Virus record (IMG/VR): IMGVR_UViG_3300046011_000019
Location: 1 to 20,453 of that record
Direction: 5' to 3' (one strand)
Length of the DNA: 20,453 bases
Source: a virus
Shown: positions 7,008 through 12,530 of the stretch, piece after piece
Layout: each line of letters begins with the position of its first letter
How positions within the stretch are numbered: the stretch's first letter is position 1
Notes under the pieces: model-generated
Databases searched by the model: none
The model's input: only the letters and a program-made list of their open reading frames with translations
What the model was told of the DNA's origin: nothing
Made by a program: the position numbers and the translations under genes

Positions 7008-7982
7008 ATGGCTACAGCAGCTTATCCTGGAGGTAGTTCCTCCATTGTCAACAAGACCAATGCAGATAAATTTATTCCTGAGATTTGGTCTGACGAAATC
7101 ATCGCTTCCTACAAAAAGAATCTTGTTATGGCGAACCTCGTCAACAAGATGACGATGCGTGGTAAGAAAGGCGATACCCTTCATATTCCTAGTCCTACCC
7201 GTGGTTCAGCAGCCGCTAAAGCAGCTAACACGGCTGTTACCATTCAGGCTAACGTTGAGTCTGAAGTGCAGGTTACCATTAACAAGCACTACGAATACTC
7301 ACGTTTGATTGAGGACATCGTTGAAGTTCAGGCTCTTGCCTCACTTCGTCGTTTCTACACTGAAGATGCTGGTTATGCTCTTTCAGCACAGGTTGACACT
7401 GATCTGATCCAGATTGGTCGTCTGTTCAATGGCTCTCATGCCGCTGGTGCTACTGGTGACTACAGTGTGTCCGGTACAACCACTGCCTACATCGGTGGTG
7501 ATGGTACTACAGCCTTCGTTGGTGGTGCTGGTGCTGGAAACGCAACTGCATTGACTGATGCTGCTATTCGTCGTACGATCCAGCGTCTTGACGATGCTAA
7601 CGTACCTCAAGATAGCCGTTACTTCGTTATTCCTCCTGTTGCTCGTAACACCATGATGGGTCTTGCTCGTTTTACTGAACAAGCCTTTGTTGGTGAGCAG
7701 GGCGGTAACAACACCATCCGTAACGGTCAGATCGGTGATGTATACGGTGTTAAAGTGTTTGTTAGCAGCAACGCTGACACTGCTTATGCTTCTTCTGGTA
7801 CGGCTCCTCGTGCTTGCTTGATGTTCCACAAGGATGCATTGGTCCTTGCAGAGCAGATGGCTGTTCGCTCACAGGCTCAGTACAAGCAAGAGTATCTCGC
7901 TACGCTGTACACTGCTGACACGCTGTACGGTGTTGCAGAGCTGCGTAACGATGCTGGTATTGCTCTGATCATTCCTAGCTAA
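7008..7982 (+). CDS. Major capsid protein
   Basis: This is a 324-residue protein, close to T7 gp10A (345). The N terminus (about residues 20-60) has the 'FIPEIWSDEIIASYKKNLVMANLVNK' pattern. It continues with 'GDTLHIPSPTRGSA' and the 'KHYEYSRLIEDI' strand typical of HK97-fold coat proteins of podo- and pelagiphage groups. The middle has Gly-rich loops, and the C-terminal region ends in 'TLYGVAELRNDAGIALIIPS'. It would form the icosahedral shell on the scaffold. Of 16 arginine codons I count 15 CGT and one CGC and no AGA/AGG, unlike most neighbours, which indicates selection for high expression. A UUCG-loop terminator follows directly. I see no slippery heptamer at the 3' end that would yield a T7-like frameshifted minor capsid form. 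Confidence 0.92.
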   Translation: MATAAYPGGSSSIVNKTNADKFIPEIWSDEIIASYKKNLVMANLVNKMTMRGKKGDTLHIPSPTRGSAAAKAANTAVTIQANVESEVQVTINKHYEYSRLIEDIVEVQALASLRRFYTEDAGYALSAQVDTDLIQIGRLFNGSHAAGATGDYSVSGTTTAYIGGDGTTAFVGGAGAGNATALTDAAIRRTIQRLDDANVPQDSRYFVIPPVARNTMMGLARFTEQAFVGEQGGNNTIRNGQIGDVYGVKVFVSSNADTAYASSGTAPRACLMFHKDALVLAEQMAVRSQAQYKQEYLATLYTADTLYGVAELRNDAGIALIIPS

Positions 7983-7993
7983 TTAGAAGCACT

Positions 7994-8022
7994 AGAGAGG
8001 CTGCTTCGGCAGCTTCTCTTTT
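7994..8022 (+). terminator. Rho-independent terminator with UUCG tetraloop
   Basis: The arms AGAGAGGCTGC (7994-8004) and GCAGCTTCTCT (8009-8019) form an 11-bp stem with one G-U pair, closed by the extra-stable C(UUCG)G tetraloop at 8005-8008. A short T run (8019-8022) and AT-rich sequence follow. It lies 11 bases after the capsid stop. The T run is short, so partial read-through to the next genes is likely. Confidence 0.85.
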
Positions 8023-8036
8023 ATATAGAGGTCACA

Positions 8037-8198
8037 ATGGCTACATTCAGATGTATTTGGTCTAACAACCTACTCAACGTAGAATATGAGTTTGATATTG
8101 CTGAGATGCGTAGACATCCAGATTATGAAGAAGTAAAAGAAGAACAAGAAAAGAAAACTGAAAAGGTCCAAAAGGTTAAGAATACCAAAGAGGATTGA
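8037..8198 (+). CDS. Small conserved phage protein downstream of capsid
   Basis: This is a 53-residue protein. It begins 'MATFRCIWSNN', contains 'EYEFDIAEMRRHPDYEEV', and ends in a Lys/Glu-rich, probably helical or disordered tail. Short proteins of this pattern (a C in the first strand, then an M-x-x-H-P-x-Y motif) often follow capsid genes in marine podophages as far as I recall; no function is known to me. AGAGG at 8027-8031 provides a ribosome-binding site, directly behind the terminator stem. The next fibre gene starts 5 bases after its stop. The real product begins at the ATG at 8037; the short length makes it easy to overlook. Confidence 0.65.
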   Translation: MATFRCIWSNNLLNVEYEFDIAEMRRHPDYEEVKEEQEKKTEKVQKVKNTKED

Positions 8199-8203
8199 CT
8201 TTC

Positions 8204-9166
8204 ATGGCTAACTATACGAAGACAACTAACTTTGCTGCTAAAGATACACTACCGAGTGGGTCAGCAGGTAAGATCATTAAAGGTACTGAACACGATACAG
8301 AGTACAACAACATTGCTACTGCTATCAGTACAAAGTTAGATGCTGCGTCTGGTACAGTAACAAACTTAACTGGCAGTGCTGTTAACTTAAGTGTTGTTGG
8401 ATTAACAGCATCTAGCGGAACTCTAACTAATTTATCTTTTGCTAGTGGAACCATTAGTAGTTTACTAACTGATTTGGCAGTTGCTGATGGTGGTACAGGT
8501 GCTTCAACAGCAGCGGCAGCAAGATCTAACTTACTTCCTTCTTATACATCTAATGCTGGTAAAACACTAAATGTTAATAGTGGTGCTACTGATGTTGAGT
8601 GGGTAACACCTGCTGGTGGTTTTTCTAACATAGCTGTATTAACTAGTGGTACATCGTGGACAGCACCTTCAGGCGTAACAAAAATTAAAGTTACTTGTGT
8701 TGGTGGTGGCGGCGGAGGTGGGGGTGCTTATAACTCAACTGCTGGTGGCGCAGGTGGAGGTGGGGGAACTTCCATAAAGATATTTACAGTTACTGGAGGT
8801 TCTTCATATACCTATGCTGTTGGTGCTGGTGGGGCTGGAGGTGATTACTATGACTCAGGTAGGTTTCCACCAGGAACAAGTTCACCAGGAACTGCTGGAG
8901 GAGCATCAACATTTACTGTAGGTGGAACAACGATAACAGGAAACGGTGGTAACGGTGGTTCAGCAGGAGCTAGTGGAGGAGCAGGAGCAACAGGAGGAAC
9001 CGCTACTAGTGGTGACTTAAACATGACAGGCGGTGCTGGTATAGGAAGTGCTGGTATAGGTGGTGGTTCTATTCTCAGTAATCACGGAAATGGTTTAAGT
9101 TACGGCGGTGGTGGAAACGGCAATGGTGGTAATGGTGCTAATGGCGTTATTGTTGTTGAATACTAG
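8204..9166 (+). CDS. Tail fibre protein with C-terminal glycine-rich domain
   Basis: This is a 320-residue protein. The ATG at 8204 is preferred over TTG at 8195 because GAGG at 8190-8193 is well spaced and M-A-N-Y-T-K-T-T-N-F is a standard fibre N terminus. Residues 1-46 are the attachment-like start ('AGKIIKGTEHDTEYNNI'). Residues 93-110 carry the classic fibre motif V-A-D-G-G-T-G-A-S-T-A-A-A-A-R-S-N-L. Residues about 142-320 are a glycine-rich domain with W-T-A-P-S-G-V at its start and G-x-x-G-V-I-V-V-E-Y at its end, homologous to both halves of the protein at 2746-4422. It is probably a receptor-binding fibre whose poly-Gly tip contacts the host; the receptor is unknown. Confidence 0.8.
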   Translation: MANYTKTTNFAAKDTLPSGSAGKIIKGTEHDTEYNNIATAISTKLDAASGTVTNLTGSAVNLSVVGLTASSGTLTNLSFASGTISSLLTDLAVADGGTGASTAAAARSNLLPSYTSNAGKTLNVNSGATDVEWVTPAGGFSNIAVLTSGTSWTAPSGVTKIKVTCVGGGGGGGGAYNSTAGGAGGGGGTSIKIFTVTGGSSYTYAVGAGGAGGDYYDSGRFPPGTSSPGTAGGASTFTVGGTTITGNGGNGGSAGASGGAGATGGTATSGDLNMTGGAGIGSAGIGGGSILSNHGNGLSYGGGGNGNGGNGANGVIVVEY

Positions 9167-9174
9167 GAACTATC

Positions 9175-9426
9175 ATGGCTATCTACGCAGTTATTGAGCA
9201 AAGTAAAGTTGTCAATGTTTGTGTTGCTGATGAAACAGACAACAAACCATCTAATTGGGTATTGTTAGAAAACCCTAATGCAGGTATTGGTTGGGATTAT
9301 ATTGATGGTGTGTTTGTTGATCAGAGACCACAACCTGACATTGTACCCGTTCAACAACCTACTAAAGAGGATTTGTTAGCGCAGCTTCAGCAACTACAGC
9401 AACAGATTGCAGCCTTAAGTGAATAA
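9175..9426 (+). CDS. Small AGIG-motif protein, possible fibre assembly factor
   Basis: This is an 83-residue protein. Its first 60 residues share the layout of the 119-residue protein at 5274-5633: an M-A-x-x-A-x-I start, 'VVxVxVxD', and a central A-G-I-G-x-x-Y followed by I-D-x-x-F/V-V and a Pro-rich turn. The C-terminal 25 residues are a Gln/Leu heptad helix (L-L-A-Q-L-Q-Q-L-Q-Q-Q-I) that could form a coiled coil, as in some small tail fibre assembly proteins. Its place directly after a glycine-rich fibre gene (8-base gap) supports a fibre-related job. Function is inferred from context; the paralogy is by eye over a short length. Confidence 0.6.
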   Translation: MAIYAVIEQSKVVNVCVADETDNKPSNWVLLENPNAGIGWDYIDGVFVDQRPQPDIVPVQQPTKEDLLAQLQQLQQQIAALSE

Positions 9427-9428
9427 TC

Positions 9429-9629
9429 ATGGCCCTACAAGCTGATGAGCAAGTTAAACAAGCAGGAGATGCATTATCAATCCTAACAGTGGTAGGTACG
9501 TTAGCAGAGCTACTACCGGCCATTGCAGCAGTGCTAACGATTGTATGGACTGCAATTAGGATATTCGAAACAGATACCGTTCAATGTATGTTCGGAAGGA
9601 GAAAGAAAAATGCCGATGGTAGCGAATAA
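9429..9629 (+). CDS. Small membrane protein, holin-like
   Basis: This is a 66-residue protein. Residues about 15-47 form one long or two short hydrophobic segments ('LSILTVVGTLAELLPAIAAVLTIVWTAIRIF'). A polar E-T-D-T-V and a basic C terminus G-R-R-K-K follow, giving the charge pattern of small phage holins. The 'WxAIRIxExxTV' ending is one I associate with small podophage holin-like proteins. It would insert in the inner membrane and help release the endolysin. The lysozyme lies 9 kb downstream beside a second membrane protein, so which one is the true holin cannot be settled here. Its 3' end overlaps the first lysine-rich gene by 20 bases. Confidence 0.6.
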   Translation: MALQADEQVKQAGDALSILTVVGTLAELLPAIAAVLTIVWTAIRIFETDTVQCMFGRRKKNADGSE

Positions 9630-9762
9630 GAAGTTTCCTTACACCGCCAAAGGAAAGAAAGAAGCGGAAGAGTATGCATCAAAGAAGGCTAAGAAGATGC
9701 ATGAGAAGAAAGAATCAAAGTCTATGAAGGCTAAAGAACGTAAGATGGGTTATCCGTCATGA
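9610..9762 (+). CDS. Tiny lysine-rich phage protein 1
   Basis: This is a 50-residue protein with 15 Lys and 1 Arg (32% basic). It starts 'MPMVANKKFPYTAKGKKEAEEY', a recurrent pattern of short phage proteins. The ATG at 9610 is chosen because AAGGAG at 9596-9601 precedes it by 8 bases; longer upstream extensions in frame lack such a site. There is no membrane segment. It begins inside the holin-like gene and ends in a 4-base ATGA overlap with the next tiny gene. It may bind DNA or RNA or be packaged in the head; this is inference from charge and position among structural genes. Confidence 0.65.
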   Translation: MPMVANKKFPYTAKGKKEAEEYASKKAKKMHEKKESKSMKAKERKMGYPS

Positions 9763-9917
9763 AACCTAAACCCGCTAAAGTACGTAAAGTTATGAAGGAG
9801 TACAAAGAAGGTACTCTACATAGCGGTAAAGGCGGTCCTGTAGTTAAGTCTCGCAAACAAGCAGTTGCTATCGCTTTGTCAGAGGCTGGTATGTCAAAGC
9901 CTAAGAAGAAGAAATGA
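9759..9917 (+). CDS. Tiny lysine-rich protein 2, DUF6496-like
   Basis: This is a 52-residue protein, 31% Lys/Arg. The core 'VMKEYKEGTLHSGKGGPVVKSRKQAVAIALSEAG' has the layout of the DUF6496 family: a helix, then an L-H-S-G-K turn, then K-x-R-K-Q-A-x-A-I-A-L-S-E-A-G. It ends in P-K-K-K-K. The family is widespread in phages and bacteria and has no established function that I know of. It overlaps the genes on both sides by exactly 4 bases (ATGA), so ribosomes could terminate and restart along the series. The basic tail suggests nucleic-acid contact (inference). Confidence 0.75.
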   Translation: MKPKPAKVRKVMKEYKEGTLHSGKGGPVVKSRKQAVAIALSEAGMSKPKKKK

Positions 9918-10060
9918 AGCAAGGACTATACGCTAACATCCAAGCCAAGCGTAAACGTATCGCTGAAGGCTCTGGTGAGAAGATGAGAAAACCAGGCACT
10001 AAAGGTGCTCCAACAGCAAAAGCATTTAAGGAGGCAGCAAAAACTGCTAAGAAGAAATGA
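9914..10060 (+). CDS. Tiny lysine-rich phage protein 3
   Basis: This is a 48-residue protein, 31% Lys/Arg. It has a start 'MKQGLYANIQAKRKRIAEGSGE' and a middle 'KMRKPGTKGAPTAKAFKEAAKTAKKK'. The L-Y-A-N-I-x-A-K-R-x-R-I and K-P-G-x-K-G-A-P-T motifs recur in short proteins of many aquatic phages; I know no function. It is linked by 4-base ATGA overlaps to both neighbours. The final Lys codons lie in a purine-rich stretch (10047-10057) that leads straight into the next start codon, so coding for the tail and providing a ribosome-binding region may coincide. Confidence 0.7.
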   Translation: MKQGLYANIQAKRKRIAEGSGEKMRKPGTKGAPTAKAFKEAAKTAKKK

Positions 10061-10317
10061 AGAAAGATTCAAGGCTGGAAAGAGCAGGAGTCTCTGGATA
10101 TAATCAACCTAAAAGAACACCAGGACATCCTACGAAATCTCACATTGTTGTAGCAAAGGACGGTGATCAAGTTAAGACGATTCGTTTTGGTCAACAAGGT
10201 GTTAAAGGTTCTCCTGAAGGATCTGCTAGGAATAAAGCCTTTAAAGCTCGCCACGCAAAGAATATTGCTAAAGGGAAGATGTCAGCGGCCTTCTGGGCTG
10301 ATAAAATTAAATGGTGA
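10057..10317 (+). CDS. Small basic phage protein 4
   Basis: This is an 86-residue protein, 23% Lys/Arg. The sequence runs 'ERAGVSGYNQPKRTPGHPTKSH', 'VVAKDGDQVKTIRFGQQGV', and a C-terminal 'FKARHAKNIAKGKMSAAFWADKIKW'. The central beta-like segment and the conserved basic C terminus form a compact conserved phage protein found in many environmental phages as far as I recall; its function is unknown to me. It is the last member of the ATGA-coupled series and lies 5 bases before the tail tube gene. A nucleic-acid-binding or head-completion role is possible but unproven. Confidence 0.75.
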   Translation: MKKDSRLERAGVSGYNQPKRTPGHPTKSHIVVAKDGDQVKTIRFGQQGVKGSPEGSARNKAFKARHAKNIAKGKMSAAFWADKIKW

Positions 10318-10322
10318 TCTAA

Positions 10323-10976
10323 ATGGCTACATTCTTAGATTGTGTTAATGGTGTACTACGTAGGCTTCGTGAGACTGAAGCAGCCTCTGTTACTGACACA
10401 ACTTATGTTAAGTTAGTAGGTGACTTTGTTAACGAAGCTAAACGTGAAGTTGAAGATGCATGGAACTGGTCTGTACTTCGTACCACTAAGACAATCACTA
10501 CTGTCAATGGTACACAGAACTATGAGATCCCTGGTACTAATCCTAGGTCTAGGTTATTAGTAGTTTACATACCATCACTGAAGAGAGATCTTCAGCAAGC
10601 TACACAGAATCAGATGCATGAATGGATTAACCTTCAAGGATCAGTGAATGGAGATCCTTTTTATTTTTCTATTGGTAACAGCACATCATCTACTGGTGTT
10701 ATTACTCTTGATCTATGGCCTATCCCATCGTCAGCATTGACTGTTAAAGTAGACTGTGTTGTACCACAGGCTGATTTGTCCGCTAGCACTGATGTGTTGT
10801 ATGTCCCTTCAGAGTTAGTGATTCAAGGTGCTTTACTACGTGCTATCAATGAACGTGGTGAAGATGGTGGTCGTCTAAGCGAACAACAAGCTGATTTGTA
10901 TCGTAAAGCAGTAGCATCCTATATCTCTATAGAAGCAGAGCGATATGGCGATGAAACAACTTGGGAGTGGGTATAA
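10323..10976 (+). CDS. Tail tubular protein A (gp11-like adaptor)
   Basis: This is a 217-residue protein, close to T7 gp11 (196). The start 'MATFLDCVNGVLRRLRE' and the segment 'FVNEAKREVEDAWNWSVLRTTKTITT' are the hallmark of the podovirus tail tubular A/adaptor family. A beta-rich middle ('LLVVYIPSLKR', 'ITLDLWPIPSS', 'VKVDCVVPQADLS') and a C-terminal helix pair with Y-x-x-A-V-A-S-Y follow. The protein forms a dodecameric ring below the portal that accepts the nozzle. The stop overlaps the next gene's ATG by one base, matching the usual gp11-gp12 order. Confidence 0.85.
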   Translation: MATFLDCVNGVLRRLRETEAASVTDTTYVKLVGDFVNEAKREVEDAWNWSVLRTTKTITTVNGTQNYEIPGTNPRSRLLVVYIPSLKRDLQQATQNQMHEWINLQGSVNGDPFYFSIGNSTSSTGVITLDLWPIPSSALTVKVDCVVPQADLSASTDVLYVPSELVIQGALLRAINERGEDGGRLSEQQADLYRKAVASYISIEAERYGDETTWEWV

Positions 10977-12508
10977 TGGCTGCTGAGTTACGGTCAGTTA
11001 GTATCGTAGCTCCTGGCTTTGCTGGTCTTAATACACAAGACTCTTCAGTAGCTATTACTAAAGACTTTGCACTGAAAGCAGAGAATGCTGTTATTGATCA
11101 GTTTGGTCGTATTGCTTGTCGTGGTGGTTGGGACAATGTCAATACATCAGCAGGATACAACAGCACAGAACCTACGCTACTCCATGAAGTAGTTAAACAA
11201 GACGGTACAACACAGATTGTATCTATTGGTAATAATCGTATCTACACAGGTACAACAACACTGACTCAGGTCTATGATGGTTCTGCTACATGGACAGCAC
11301 AGAACTGGAAAGCAGTTAACTTTAATGACCATACATACTTCTTCCAACGTGCTCATAATCCACTGATCTATGATCATGCAGGCAACACATGGACTTTAAT
11401 GTCCGCACACCCTAGCTATTCAGGTACTGTACAGTTAGCTAATGAAGTCTTAGCTGCTTATGGTCGTTTATGGGTAGCAGATACATCAACGAACAAGACT
11501 ACGATATGGTGGTCTGATACGTTGATCGGTTACAAATGGAATGGAGGTACTTCAGGCTCTTTAGACATTGAGAATGTATTCACTAACGGTACTGACTCAA
11601 TCGTTGGCCTAGCAGCCTTTAATGGCTTCCTAATCATATTCTGTAAGAAGTCTCTGATCATCTATAGTGGAGCTGCATCAGATCCAGCTTCTAATCTTAC
11701 CTTAGTAGAGGTTATTGATGGTGTTGGATGCATTGCTAGAGACTCCATTCAGGATGTCGGAACAGATATTTTCTTCCTTAGTGATACAGGGGTTCGTAGC
11801 CTCGGTAGAACAATTCAAGAGAAGTCAGCACCTTTGTTTGATGTATCAAAGAATGTTAGGGATGATCTAATCAGTGATATCGCTATCAACGAAGACAACG
11901 AGAACATCAAATCAGTATTCTATGAGAAGTCTGGATTCTATCTACTTAGTTTACCAACTAGAGAACTTTCCTACTGCTTAGATCTCAAGCAACGTCTACA
12001 GGATGGTTCATGTAAAGTAACTACGTGGACACTAGCACCAAAGGCTTTACTGTCTACAAGAGATAGAAAGTTATACATCAGCAGAGCTGGTTACATCGGT
12101 GAATATGCTGCTAGTTACTCTGACAATGGTACAACGATTAGATTCTTGTACTATACCTCTCACTTAGATGCTGGTAACGCATCAATACTGAAGATACTTA
12201 AGAAGTTATCCATCATTGTTATTGGTGGTTCGCAGACTACATTGTTTCTTAAATGGGGTACAGACTACACAACTAACTTCCAAAGTGTAGAGATGAACTC
12301 TATTCCAAGTACACCGCAATCAGAGTATAATGTGTCTGAGTTTAACATTGCTGAATACTTCAGTACAACCAAAGCAATCAACATACTTAAAGCACAACTT
12401 AGCAACGATGGTAGAGTGTTCCAAGTAGGTATCGAAGCTAACGTAAGTGCTGATGTACTGTCCATACAACAGATGGATGTATTCTTCAAAACTGGAAGAA
12501 CAGTATGA
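10976..12508 (+). CDS. Tail nozzle / DNA stabilisation protein (gp12- or P22 gp10-like)
   Basis: This is a 510-residue protein. The ATG at 10976 overlaps the previous stop (taATG) and is preferred to an in-frame GTG at 10961. The N terminus has 'PGFAGLNTQDSSVAITKDFALKAENAVIDQFGRI', a segment shared by podovirus nozzle and hub proteins. Repeated beta strands then suggest a propeller: 'VSIGNNRIYTGT', 'NFNDHTYFFQRAHNPLIYDHAGNTW', 'LIIFCKKSLIIYSG', 'DIFFLSDTGVRSLGR'. It is shorter than T7 gp12 (794) and nearer in size to the P22 gp10 stabilisation protein. It would close the tail tube and retain DNA. The role is firm by context; the exact family is less certain. Confidence 0.75.
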   Translation: MAAELRSVSIVAPGFAGLNTQDSSVAITKDFALKAENAVIDQFGRIACRGGWDNVNTSAGYNSTEPTLLHEVVKQDGTTQIVSIGNNRIYTGTTTLTQVYDGSATWTAQNWKAVNFNDHTYFFQRAHNPLIYDHAGNTWTLMSAHPSYSGTVQLANEVLAAYGRLWVADTSTNKTTIWWSDTLIGYKWNGGTSGSLDIENVFTNGTDSIVGLAAFNGFLIIFCKKSLIIYSGAASDPASNLTLVEVIDGVGCIARDSIQDVGTDIFFLSDTGVRSLGRTIQEKSAPLFDVSKNVRDDLISDIAINEDNENIKSVFYEKSGFYLLSLPTRELSYCLDLKQRLQDGSCKVTTWTLAPKALLSTRDRKLYISRAGYIGEYAASYSDNGTTIRFLYYTSHLDAGNASILKILKKLSIIVIGGSQTTLFLKWGTDYTTNFQSVEMNSIPSTPQSEYNVSEFNIAEYFSTTKAINILKAQLSNDGRVFQVGIEANVSADVLSIQQMDVFFKTGRTV

Positions 12509-12530
12509 TCATTTTTGATAGGAATCACTA

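Noticed and set aside
7383-7829. 148-codon minus-strand frame inside the capsid gene.
   Set aside because: It lies wholly antisense to a clearly recognised capsid gene, and its Ser/Thr-rich product matches no family I know.
7960-7990. A possible T7-like frameshift that would yield a longer minor capsid protein.
   Set aside because: No slippery heptamer is visible near the 3' end, and a terminator follows within 11 bases of the stop.
9541-9609. A longer form of the first lysine-rich protein starting at 9541.
   Set aside because: It would overlap the holin-like gene by 89 bases without a ribosome-binding site, whereas ATG 9610 has AAGGAG at the right spacing.
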